A stretch of 64,000 nt of DNA from UBA12202 sp002691725 (GTDB lineage: Bacteria; Pseudomonadota; Alphaproteobacteria; Puniceispirillales; UBA1172): assembly GCA_965660675.1 (NCBI GenBank), contig CBFIAU010000002.1:62001-126000 (forward strand), in the 5' to 3' direction. The notes under the pieces were generated by a model. That model was not told the origin of the DNA and did not search any database. It worked only from the letters and a program-made list of their open reading frames with translations. How positions within the stretch are numbered: position 1 is the stretch's first letter; the number at the start of each line of letters is the position of its first letter. The translations under genes and the position numbers were made by a program. Of this stretch, positions 17,589-26,025 are shown in pieces.

Positions 17589-19975
17589 TATAGGGACAGA
17601 TTGCGGTGAACAGCCAAACAGCTGGATATTTCACGCGCCATCTCTAGCGGTAATCGATCTTGCGCCAGAATGCCAATGTTATCTCGCGTCAGGGCTTCAA
17701 AGGCGGCCAGATCACTTGCCAAGCCTGGATCAACTTGCTGAGCTGTTTGCATGACATCAACAATGTCTTGATAGGCCCGCTCAGCTGTCCGGTTATAGAG
17801 CCGTAAGGTACTGGTCAGATCCGATATCATAGATTGATAAGCCTCAGATAACGCATCCCATTCTGCTGGAATTTGCGCCGCTAATCCTGCCATTTCATCA
17901 TCTAGCATAAAGATATCTTCATTAAGCTCATCGCCATAAGCTGACCCGCGATACTGACGCAATTCTCTTTGCAGATCGGCTTGGCGGGATTGCAGCCGGC
18001 GAATATCACGCTCAATCTTACGAACCTTGGTATGAAGTGGCGTATATTCATCCTGCATCGCCGTCATCTTAGCTTCAATGGCGGTAATCTTATCAACTTG
18101 ATCCAAAGCAACAGGAATATTAGCCAAAGCTTGCTTTAATTTGTCCTGATCTGCGGCATCAAGAGCGCCCAAATTACGCGCGGATAGCGCCGCCGCTTCG
18201 GCACGGATAGTGCTGGCCGTAATGGTATATTCGGCAAAGATCTGTTCTTTCAAACATTCTTGCAGGCGTGGATTACGCGGTGGTGGAGATGTCTCGCCAG
18301 TCAGATAACTGCGAGTTGGCAGATAATTTACCAATTGCGGGTAATAGCCAACAACCCCCAGCCCAATGAGCTGAAGGATAATGAACGGAACAACACCTTT
18401 ATAGATGTCGATCGTCTTGACCGCGGCGCTGGCAACCCCGCGTAAATAAAACAACGCAAAGCCAAATGGCGGGGTTAAAAATGATGTTTGAATATTAAGC
18501 CCAACCATAACGCCTAACCAGACTGCCGTCACATTTGCCGATGGATCAGCCAGCAGAATAGGCGCAACAATAGGAACAACTACAACGGCAATCTCAATAA
18601 AGTCCAGGAAAAAGCCAAGCAGAAAAATGACGACCATGACAACAAAGAATTGTGTCCAGAAGCCGCCAGGCAAACTACCTAGCCCATGTTTCACGACTTC
18701 CTCGCCACCAAAGGCACGGAAAGCCGCCGTCAACATAGCCGCACCAAGCAGAATGATAAAAACCATCGATGTCGTTTTAGCCGTCTCCAGCATGACTTGA
18801 TAAAGCGTATTATCAATTTTGTAACTGCGTATTAATGCCCAGCCAATTGAGGTGATTAATCCAGCCACGCCAATCAGCGCCAAGATAAGGCCGATATAAT
18901 CCATACCAGTGCTAATCGTCAGAATTTTCAGGTTAAAGCCGCTCCATATCACTATGGTCAGCAATAATAGCGATGCCGCCATTAAGATAACAGGATGGAA
19001 GGCGTTTTTGCGGCCTTCGGCTAGCCGGTAACTTGCCATTAAAGTCGCTCCAATGGCACCAATGGCTCCAGCCTGATTGACGGTGGCTATCCCCAATAAG
19101 ATAGAACCGAGAACGGCAAAAATCATCAAAAGTGGCGGTATTAATGCCAGCACAACCTTGGCCAGAAAGGCGCTGGTCATGATCTTGCCCTCAACCGGAA
19201 CAGCAGGCGCTGTCCCCGGCCGCAACAAGGCTGAGCCAAAAATGTAAATCATGTAAAGCGCAACCAGTAAAAGCCCCGGAAGAAATGCCCCCAAAAACAT
19301 ATCGCCAGCGCTTGTGGAAACAATATCCAGATTTGATGGCATGCTCGTTTCACCAGTGGCAGCTTTGTACAGTGCCGCCCGTTCCGATGACGCCTGATCA
19401 ACAGCATTAGATAACTGGTCAGCTAAAATAATCAAAACAATGGATGGAGGAATAATCTGCCCCAACGTTCCTGAGGCGCAAATTGTTCCTGTGGCAAGCG
19501 ATTTTGAATAATTGTTTCGAAGCATAGCTGGCAGAGAGATCAATCCCATTGCAACAACCGTGGCGCCAACAATTCCCGTTGTGGCGGCTAAAAGAGCGCC
19601 AACAAAGACAACCGAAATACCTAAGCCGCCGGGGACGGGGCCAAAAAGCTGTGCCATGGTGACGAGCAAATCTTCTGCCACTTTTGACCGCTGAAGCATG
19701 ATGCCCATAAAGATAAATAGCGGAATAGCGATTAACGTATCACGTTCAACTTCCCAATAAATGCCTCTGAAATTGGTGACACCGGCAGTCAACCATTCAA
19801 CCGGCCCATCACGGACAAAATATGCCCCGCTATCGCCATCAAATAAATAGCCAACACTTCCCGCAACAACGATTGTAATAATGGCGGCACCAGGCAAGGC
19901 AAATGCTACGGGATAACCTGACCCCAAGGCGACAATCATAATGACAAATAAGAGCGCTAAGAACAGTAATTCCAT
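17582..19975 (-). CDS. TRAP transporter large permease (DctM type) with a long C-terminal coiled-coil extension
   Basis: This 797-residue protein is the ion-coupled transport subunit of a tripartite ATP-independent transporter. Residues 1 to about 560 contain many membrane segments, with family blocks GATVVAMGLISLPAMLRNNYSKSLATGTICASGTLGQIIPPSIVLIILAD split over residues ~140-190, and FLTPPFGFALFYLRGVA near 510. The usual DctM is about 430 residues; members of the larger class reach 600 or more. Here an additional ~200 residues after about 590 are hydrophilic, charged and heptad-like (KIEAKM-type and RDIRRLQSRQADLQRELRQ segments), i.e. a soluble coiled coil of unknown role. The start overlaps the small permease stop by one base. 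The operon is TRAP binding protein, small permease, large permease, then dddP. Confidence 0.92.
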   Translation of the reverse strand: MELLFLALLFVIMIVALGSGYPVAFALPGAAIITIVVAGSVGYLFDGDSGAYFVRDGPVEWLTAGVTNFRGIYWEVERDTLIAIPLFIFMGIMLQRSKVAEDLLVTMAQLFGPVPGGLGISVVFVGALLAATTGIVGATVVAMGLISLPAMLRNNYSKSLATGTICASGTLGQIIPPSIVLIILADQLSNAVDQASSERAALYKAATGETSMPSNLDIVSTSAGDMFLGAFLPGLLLVALYMIYIFGSALLRPGTAPAVPVEGKIMTSAFLAKVVLALIPPLLMIFAVLGSILLGIATVNQAGAIGAIGATLMASYRLAEGRKNAFHPVILMAASLLLLTIVIWSGFNLKILTISTGMDYIGLILALIGVAGLITSIGWALIRSYKIDNTLYQVMLETAKTTSMVFIILLGAAMLTAAFRAFGGEEVVKHGLGSLPGGFWTQFFVVMVVIFLLGFFLDFIEIAVVVVPIVAPILLADPSANVTAVWLGVMVGLNIQTSFLTPPFGFALFYLRGVASAAVKTIDIYKGVVPFIILQLIGLGVVGYYPQLVNYLPTRSYLTGETSPPPRNPRLQECLKEQIFAEYTITASTIRAEAAALSARNLGALDAADQDKLKQALANIPVALDQVDKITAIEAKMTAMQDEYTPLHTKVRKIERDIRRLQSRQADLQRELRQYRGSAYGDELNEDIFMLDDEMAGLAAQIPAEWDALSEAYQSMISDLTSTLRLYNRTAERAYQDIVDVMQTAQQVDPGLASDLAAFEALTRDNIGILAQDRLPLEMAREISSCLAVHRNLSLYF

Positions 19976-20997
19976 TATGCTTTCTCCGCACCATCATCAG
20001 GGGTGACATGATCAAGGGCAACATTATCAGTGTCGTCATTTTGGTCAGATGTCAGGTTTTGAAATGATGACAGGAAATGACTTGAAAATTGGATGAGCAT
20101 GGTAATAGCAAAGACTAACAAGAACGCCGCCATTAAATATTTAACATACATTCCGTATCCGCTCATTGATGTCTCAAAGTTAAGCATTGGACTATTAATG
20201 ATGCTATTCTTGGTGCCAATTCCACATATCATGACGGCCCAACATAAGGGAATACCGAGGGCGACGGCACCAATCATATTAACCTTATTCTTTTTCTTTT
20301 TATCAAACCCTGCATAAAGCACGTCAACGCGAACATGGCCTTCCTCGACTAATGTCTGGGCGCTCGCAAAAAGAAACAGCGCCGCATACCAGAACCGCAC
20401 AAGATCACCCATAAATGTTTGCTCATAGGAAAATACAAACCGCGCTATAACAATAATCATCTCAGCGATGACCACCATTAGCGCTAGCCATACAAAAGAA
20501 ATATGGCGCATCCGAACCGCTACCAGAAAGCCAAGAGCAATCACTGGCAGATGAATAAATATGCCGCGTGATTTTGGCTGATTTAACATGTTGGAAATAG
20601 AATCAGAAAACATATAGCTATGGAAATCATGAACACGCATGAAAGAAATAACAATATCAACCAGACCAATTAATAACACCACCCAAAAGCAGGCGGCAAT
20701 AATGTAGCTATTCATAAAATCAAGATATTTGACATCATCGGCTTTAGAGCGTCGCTCCACCCATGAGAAGACATAATATAGAGCCAGCCCATAAAACCCC
20801 AGTTGCAGAGCTGATAAGCCCAAATCTATGCCACTGGTGGAGGCCGCGTTATAAAGCCCGGTAAGGCTGAGAATAGTGAGCGGGCCAGGAAATCCGAACC
20901 CATATGTTAAAAAATTATTTAAAATAAACGTCATTGCAAAGCTGACATTCGCAAGAATAACAAGACGAATTATATTTGCATTATTTGCGTCAAACAT
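19975..20997 (-). CDS. TRAP transporter small permease (DctQ type)
   Basis: This protein of about 340 residues has roughly seven to eight hydrophobic segments, more than the four of a classical 160-230-residue DctQ. It fits the enlarged small subunits that accompany TakP-like binding proteins. The segment LFLFASAQTLVEEGHVRVDVLYAG is the recognisable DctQ motif (residues ~205-230). The ATG at 20997 is preferred over an upstream TTG at 21027. The C-terminal tail is acidic (QNDDTDN..., DHVTPDDGAEKA). It couples by a one-base overlap to the large permease gene. A hairpin separates it from the binding-protein gene. Confidence 0.88.
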   Translation of the reverse strand: MFDANNANIIRLVILANVSFAMTFILNNFLTYGFGFPGPLTILSLTGLYNAASTSGIDLGLSALQLGFYGLALYYVFSWVERRSKADDVKYLDFMNSYIIAACFWVVLLIGLVDIVISFMRVHDFHSYMFSDSISNMLNQPKSRGIFIHLPVIALGFLVAVRMRHISFVWLALMVVIAEMIIVIARFVFSYEQTFMGDLVRFWYAALFLFASAQTLVEEGHVRVDVLYAGFDKKKKNKVNMIGAVALGIPLCWAVMICGIGTKNSIINSPMLNFETSMSGYGMYVKYLMAAFLLVFAITMLIQFSSHFLSSFQNLTSDQNDDTDNVALDHVTPDDGAEKA

Positions 20998-21043
20998 AAA
21001 TGGGGTACCTGCCCTGAGTGTTTGCAATGGGTAAAGACAAATG

Positions 21044-21079
21044 TAAAAAGGAGTGGCACATCATATATATGCCACTCCT
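21044..21079 (-). terminator. Hairpin with T-run between TRAP binding-protein and permease genes
   Basis: A perfect 10-bp stem, aggagtggca (21049-21058) with tgccactcct (21070-21079), is followed on the minus strand by TTTTTAC. It begins 11 bases past the stop of the binding-protein gene and 47 bases before the small permease start. It is either a partial terminator or an mRNA-stabilising hairpin that gives more binding protein than permease. Confidence 0.85.
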
Positions 21080-21089
21080 GAATGTAAAA

Positions 21090-22214
21090 TTATGTGCCGA
21101 GAACCTTATTACGCTTATTGATGTAATCCACATCATTGAGCATAAGGTAATCGCCGACAGTCGTCCGTGCGTTCAAGAAAGATTCGTGAATGCGACGAGC
21201 CAAGTCTGAATGTTCTACCACTTCAGCAAAAACTTCCGAAGCGCCACGGCCAAATGCAGCATACACTTCATCGTTAAAGGCCTTCACTTCAACGCCCTGT
21301 TCTTGTTGCAAACGCACAAGAGCCGCGCCGTTTTTAGCATTATATTCAGCCATCATATTGGCGTTCTCAGAATAGGCGAGATGCTGAACGAGAAGCTTAT
21401 CAGAAGCGCTCAAATTAGCCCAGAAATCGGCATTCATACCAATGGAAAGCTGTGAGCCTGGCTCATGCATGCCGGGATAATAGTAATATCTTGCGGCTTC
21501 ATAGAACTTCATGGCCTCATCGTTCCAAGGGCCAACCCATTCAGTTGCATCAATCGCACCTGAAACAAGGTTTTCATAAATCTGGCCACCCGGTAGCGAT
21601 ACAGGTGAAGCGCCAAGCTTAGCCATAACGTCACCGCCAAGGCCTGGAATACGCATTTTCAGACCTTTGATATCATCAGCTGAGTTGATTTCTTTGTTGA
21701 ACCAACCACCCCACTGAACGCCAGTGTTTCCGCAAGGGATACATTTCAAGCCGAATGAGCCAGCAAGTTCATCATGAAGCTCTTGGCCGCCCATAAACTT
21801 CATCCAAGCATCAATTTCCGTGTAGGTTAGACCAAACGGGACAGCGGTAAAATACGCCCAGCCAGGATGCTTGCCTTTCCAGTAGTAATCAGCGCCATGA
21901 TAAATTTGCGCGTTACCAGAGGCAACTTCATCGAATGAGTCAAAAGCACCAACACGTTCACCAGCCGCATAATAGGTAACCTGAATACGGCCATCGGTTG
22001 CATCTGTTACTGATTGGGCAAACCGCTGAGCGCCAGTTCCAAGACCAGGGAAATCCCGTGGCCAAGTTGATACCATAGCAACTTCAATGCGTTCTTTATT
22101 AACGGAAGGGGCGGACAAGCCCTTATCTTTTTGATTTTGGTTAACTAAAGTAGTGCCAACGACACCAGCCGCCACACCTACTGCGCCACCAATAATGAGG
22201 TCACGACGTTTCAT
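21090..22214 (-). CDS. TRAP transporter substrate-binding protein, TakP-like
   Basis: This 374-residue periplasmic binding protein has an N-terminal KRRDLIIGGAVGVAAGVVG, a twin-arginine-like signal. Family features follow: the segment KGLKMRIPGLGGDVMAKLGASPVSLPG carrying the substrate-carboxylate Arg, then IDATEWVGPWND, then YYYPGMHEPGSQ. This pattern resembles TakP (2-oxo acids) and the Thermus lactate-binding protein, so a 2-oxo or hydroxy carboxylate is the first guess. With dddP in the same direction downstream, DMSP or a DMSP-derived acid is an alternative. The start follows an AGGAGGATTAT ribosome binding site. Confidence 0.92.
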   Translation of the reverse strand: MKRRDLIIGGAVGVAAGVVGTTLVNQNQKDKGLSAPSVNKERIEVAMVSTWPRDFPGLGTGAQRFAQSVTDATDGRIQVTYYAAGERVGAFDSFDEVASGNAQIYHGADYYWKGKHPGWAYFTAVPFGLTYTEIDAWMKFMGGQELHDELAGSFGLKCIPCGNTGVQWGGWFNKEINSADDIKGLKMRIPGLGGDVMAKLGASPVSLPGGQIYENLVSGAIDATEWVGPWNDEAMKFYEAARYYYYPGMHEPGSQLSIGMNADFWANLSASDKLLVQHLAYSENANMMAEYNAKNGAALVRLQQEQGVEVKAFNDEVYAAFGRGASEVFAEVVEHSDLARRIHESFLNARTTVGDYLMLNDVDYINKRNKVLGT

Positions 22215-22510
22215 AATAATCCTCCTGATTATGGATTAACGTTAAACTAGGTTCAATCAATTCCTGATTTTTCAGAAATATTTCAGAAACCTTACAACTT
22301 CATAGATAGGCATGACAGATAATACGTCAACCAAAATATAGAATTATACACCTAATAATTGACGGAAACTCACTATAATATTTATTTTCGTCAAATATAT
22401 TTGCATTTATTTTTGTGTTTTTGGCGATAAAATTAACCAACAAAGCTTGATTCTGCCAGCTTGACCTGCTTTCAATATAAATACCATCGTTTTTAATTGA
22501 GGAGAAGCGG
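22215..22510. promoter_or_regulatory. AT-rich divergent promoter region of the TRAP-dddP operon and pncA
   Basis: This 296-base spacer separates two divergent genes and is strongly AT-rich. Two copies of tttcagaaa lie 11 bases apart (22270 and 22281). The sequences ttgacg (22359-22364) and cgtcaa (22389-22394) form an inverted pair, with a further cgtcaa at 22325-22330. These are possible regulator half-sites, but no known operator is recognised. Confidence 0.4.
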
Positions 22511-23122
22511 ATGACAACCGCATTTATTGCTATTGATGTTCAGAATGATTTTTGTCCGGGTGGCGCGCTGGCCGTCAATGATGGCGATGCGGTAGTAGCG
22601 CCGATCAATGCGCTAATCAATACATATGATCATGTCATCCTGACCCAGGATTGGCATCCATCAGGACATTCCAGTTTTGCCAGTGAGCATGATGGGCATG
22701 ATCCATTAACCACCATTACCATGCCATATGGTGAGCAAACCCTGTGGCCAGATCATTGTGTGCAAGGCACAAATGGCGCCATGTTCCATGATCAGTTAAA
22801 TATAGATCGGGCGGAATTGATAATTCGCAAAGGCTATCGCCGTGAGGTTGATTCGTACTCAGCCTTTTTTGAAAATGATCATAAAACAACAACAGGTCTC
22901 ACCGGATATTTGAATGACCGAGGCATAACGCATGTTGTCATGGCCGGGCTGGCAACAGATTTCTGTGTGGCGTTTTCTGCCTTAGACGCTCGCAAATGTG
23001 GATTTAGCTGTCAGGTGGTGATGGATGCGTCACGCGCCATTGACCTTGGCGGCTCATTAGCGGCAATGACTGAGGCGATGGCAGAGGCTGGCGTTGAGCT
23101 CATTACCATGGCAGATACATAA
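22511..23122 (+). CDS. pncA: Nicotinamidase (PncA type)
   Basis: This 203-residue enzyme hydrolyses nicotinamide to nicotinate in NAD salvage. The catalytic triad of the isochorismatase-like fold is visible: Asp in IDVQNDFCPGGAL (residue ~10), Lys in LIIRKGYRREVDSYSAF, and Cys in GLATDFCVAFSALDA. Metal-ligand residues are in LTQDWHPSGHSSFAS. The ribosome binding site is gaggagaagcgg. It appears monocistronic, converging on the ferredoxin-reductase-like gene. Confidence 0.95.
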   Translation: MTTAFIAIDVQNDFCPGGALAVNDGDAVVAPINALINTYDHVILTQDWHPSGHSSFASEHDGHDPLTTITMPYGEQTLWPDHCVQGTNGAMFHDQLNIDRAELIIRKGYRREVDSYSAFFENDHKTTTGLTGYLNDRGITHVVMAGLATDFCVAFSALDARKCGFSCQVVMDASRAIDLGGSLAAMTEAMAEAGVELITMADT

Positions 23123-23144
23123 GCCAATATCTGATTTACAATTT

Positions 23145-23192
23145 TCTCATTTAAGGCCTTTTCATTTTTTAAGGTCTTTTCATTAAGGTCTT
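23145..23192. repeat. Degenerate tandem repeat, 3 copies of about 15-18 bp
   Basis: Variants of ttcatttaaggtctt follow each other (tctcatttaaggcctt, ttcattttttaaggtctt, ttcattaaggtctta). The last copies encode the final residues of the minus-strand flavoprotein (TLMKRP), whose stop is at 23169-23171. Confidence 0.6.
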
Positions 23193-24461
23193 AAGCTCGG
23201 TTGCAGGATCAGCAATCAAGGCTTTAGTGATCCTGTTTTCTGGATCAGGTGAGGACAATAAATGGCGGCCAACCATATAGGCCTGACCGTCATTAAGCGC
23301 CTCGACCGCTGCCAATTTTCCATTTGCTGAAAATGACCAAAACGATACCTGCCCTTGCCGCCGGCCTTCGCGCCGAACAGTGTCATGATCTGCTGGCACT
23401 AGTCCTGCGGATTGCAGACGCACATCATATTGTTCTGACCAGAACCATGGGGTTTCATGCGCATCTGCCGCTTGCCCCATCATGGACTGCGCCGCAATAT
23501 CTGCACTCATCTGCGCATGATGAACAGATTCTAACCTGATCGTGCCGTTCGTGTAGCCGTGAGCAGGCAGCGCAACATCACCAATCGCATAGATATCAGC
23601 CGCGCTGGAGCGATAAAATGCATCAGTCAGCACCCCATTACCCGTGCTAAGTCCAGCCTTGGCGGCTAAGTCCATATCCGGAATAACGCCAATGCCAGCG
23701 ACTATCAGATCAGCATCCATGGTTGCGTTATTGGCTTTGTTATCGCCGATCAAAACCTGCATCTTAGTCTCTGTCTCGGCAATGCCGCTGACTTGAGCTT
23801 GCGTGTGAATGGCAACGCCATTGGCTTGGTGGAGCGCCTGAAAATATGCGGACGCCTCGGCGCTGGCAACGCGAGCAAGCAAACGATCAGCGGCTTCGAT
23901 CACCGATACCTCTTTGCCTAAAGTTCTGGCACTGGCTGCGACCTCTAACCCTATGTAGCCGCCGCCAATGATGATGACATGCTTGGCAGCATTCAGCTTT
24001 GACCGCAACGCCCGCGCATCGACCGGATGCCGAAGCATCATAATATTTTTATTATCGCCGCCAGATATGGGGAGTGGCCGCGGATATGCCCCGGTTGCCA
24101 ACACCAGCTGATGCCATCCCAGGGTATCGCCATTATCAAGGGTGAGCTGATGATCTTGTGGCGCAATCTGAGTTACCGTCACGCCAGCCATTAACGTGAT
24201 CTGGTTATCAGCAAACCAGCTTTCGGAACGCAGAGCAAATGCCGTCTCATCGCTTTCAGCCGATTTCAGAAACGCCTTTGATAGCGGTGGCCGTTCAAGT
24301 GGCAAGCCCTTGAGCCGGTCAATTACCGTAATGCTGCCCTCATGCCCCAGCTTGCGTAGCCGCTCCGCACAAGCAATGCCGGCATGGCTCGCCCCAATAA
24401 TAATAATATCTTTATGTTGGGATGCGGGTTGGGATAATTGCGTTGGAGTTGATGCTGTCAT
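23169..24461 (-). CDS. FAD/NAD(P)-dependent oxidoreductase, ferredoxin/rubredoxin reductase type
   Basis: This flavoprotein of about 430 residues has two dinucleotide-binding motifs: IIIGASHAGIACAERLRKLG for FAD near the N-terminus and VIIIGGGYIGLEVAASARTLGKEVSVIEA for NAD(P)H near residue 150. The FAD-ribityl motif DIYAIGDVA is also present. The C-terminal domain (PWFWSEQYDVRLQSAGL) matches the Reductase_C fold of putidaredoxin, rhodocoxin and biphenyl ferredoxin reductases. It would pass electrons from NAD(P)H to a ferredoxin or Rieske partner; none is adjacent. The ATG at 24461 is preferred, with an alternative ATG five codons upstream. It could serve the Rieske oxygenase at 47 kb, but this is speculation. 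Confidence 0.9.
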   Translation of the reverse strand: MTASTPTQLSQPASQHKDIIIIGASHAGIACAERLRKLGHEGSITVIDRLKGLPLERPPLSKAFLKSAESDETAFALRSESWFADNQITLMAGVTVTQIAPQDHQLTLDNGDTLGWHQLVLATGAYPRPLPISGGDNKNIMMLRHPVDARALRSKLNAAKHVIIIGGGYIGLEVAASARTLGKEVSVIEAADRLLARVASAEASAYFQALHQANGVAIHTQAQVSGIAETETKMQVLIGDNKANNATMDADLIVAGIGVIPDMDLAAKAGLSTGNGVLTDAFYRSSAADIYAIGDVALPAHGYTNGTIRLESVHHAQMSADIAAQSMMGQAADAHETPWFWSEQYDVRLQSAGLVPADHDTVRREGRRQGQVSFWSFSANGKLAAVEALNDGQAYMVGRHLLSSPDPENRITKALIADPATELKTLMKRP

Positions 24462-24669
24462 GATATGTTTCCACATGTTAGGTGAGGAAGGATATGTGTT
24501 TAGCCATTTGACAATCTATGAAAACGCAACATTTATCAATGGTAATCATTCGTCGCCAAGATTAATGCAGACTTAGCTATCATTGCATGTAGGCGTTTGA
24601 CAATAGACTTCTGATGCGTGATAAAAATATGCCCGAAACTGAAGCCCGAAACTTAGGATAGGATTTTGT

Positions 24670-26025
24670 ATGGCAGAGTGGATTACTCATATTCCTGAGC
24701 CTGCTCAAGAATATATCAGAACCCGCCGTCTGGATGAGGTTGAGTGTTTAGTAGCTGATTTATCCGGTATTGCGCGCGGCAAAGCTATGCCAGCAAATAA
24801 ATTTTCAAAACAGTCCTATTTTCATCTGCCAACATCAATTTTCACCCAGTCGATTACTGGTGACTGGATGGATGATACACTGATCAATCAGATTGAACCT
24901 GATATGATCTTGCGGCCAGATTATGCCACCGCTAGCGCCGCGCCGTGGACAGGTGACGTAACCTTGCAAATCATTCATGATGTTTATGATCAGAATGATA
25001 CGCTTTATCCGGTGGCGCCGCGCAATGTCTTGAAGCGCGTCATTTCCCTTTATCATGAGCTTGGATTGCGGCCTATCGTAGCCCCGGAGATGGAGTTCTT
25101 TTTGGTGGCGCCAAATACCGACCCTAATCAGCCGATTGAGCCGCCAATGGGGCGATCAGGGCGGCGTGTTGCGGCGCGTCAATCCTATTCAATGTCAGCC
25201 ATTGATGAATATGGGCCTGTCATTGATGATATCTATGATTTTGCCGAAATGCAGGGGCTTGAGATTGATGGCATTTTGCAAGAAGGCGGGTCCGGGCAAG
25301 TTGAACTTAATCTGCAACATGGTGACCCGTTACGGCTTGCTGATGAGGTGTTCTATTTCAAAAGAATGATCAGAGAAGCCGCCTTACGGCATAACTGTTT
25401 TGCGACTTTCATGGCTAAGCCTATTCAGGATGAGCCGGGCAGTGCCATGCATCTGCATCATTCGGTTGTTGATATGAAAACAGGCGATAACATCTTTGTC
25501 ACTTCTGATGGTGAGAACAGCGATATCTTTATGCATTTCATTGCAGGTATGCAAAATCATATGCCAGAGGCTGTTGCCATCATGGCGCCATATGTAAATA
25601 GCTATCGCCGTTATATTCGTGATTTTGCCGCCCCTATCAATCTGGAATGGGGGGTTGATAATCGGACAACAGGCTTGCGGGTTCCGATATCTGAGGCTAG
25701 CTCCAGGCGCATTGAAAACCGCTTGCCGGGAATGGATGTTAATCCGTATCTGGGGATTGCTGCATCATTAGCATGTGGCTATTTGGGCATAATTGAAAAA
25801 CGTCAACCGCGTGATCAATTTACCCAGGATGCCCATGCGATTGATCAAGAACTGCCTAATAATCTGTCTGATGCAGTCGATATTTTTGATCAAGCGACCG
25901 CCATGCATGAGGTGTTGCACCCTGATTTCTGTCATATTTATTCGGCCATTAAGCGGCTGGAATATACGGCTTATCAGCAGGTGATAAGCCCTTGGGAACG
26001 CGAACATTTGTTGATGAATGTATGA
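24670..26025 (+). CDS. puuA: Glutamine-synthetase-family gamma-glutamylpolyamine synthetase (PuuA-like)
   Basis: This 451-residue enzyme has the glutamine synthetase fold: an N-terminal beta-grasp part (VECLVADLSGIARGKAMP) and a catalytic domain with PEMEFFLV, QVELNL, AMHLHHSV and NRTTGLRVP, which carry metal and ATP ligands. Members of this branch ligate glutamate to an amine such as putrescine. It overlaps by four bases (ATGA) with a PuuB-like FAD oxidase, the classical puuA-puuB arrangement. The rest of the pathway (PuuC, PuuD) is not in the window, though a GabD lies at 12.4 kb. Another amine substrate, such as ethanolamine or a methylamine, cannot be ruled out. Confidence 0.85.
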   Translation: MAEWITHIPEPAQEYIRTRRLDEVECLVADLSGIARGKAMPANKFSKQSYFHLPTSIFTQSITGDWMDDTLINQIEPDMILRPDYATASAAPWTGDVTLQIIHDVYDQNDTLYPVAPRNVLKRVISLYHELGLRPIVAPEMEFFLVAPNTDPNQPIEPPMGRSGRRVAARQSYSMSAIDEYGPVIDDIYDFAEMQGLEIDGILQEGGSGQVELNLQHGDPLRLADEVFYFKRMIREAALRHNCFATFMAKPIQDEPGSAMHLHHSVVDMKTGDNIFVTSDGENSDIFMHFIAGMQNHMPEAVAIMAPYVNSYRRYIRDFAAPINLEWGVDNRTTGLRVPISEASSRRIENRLPGMDVNPYLGIAASLACGYLGIIEKRQPRDQFTQDAHAIDQELPNNLSDAVDIFDQATAMHEVLHPDFCHIYSAIKRLEYTAYQQVISPWEREHLLMNV

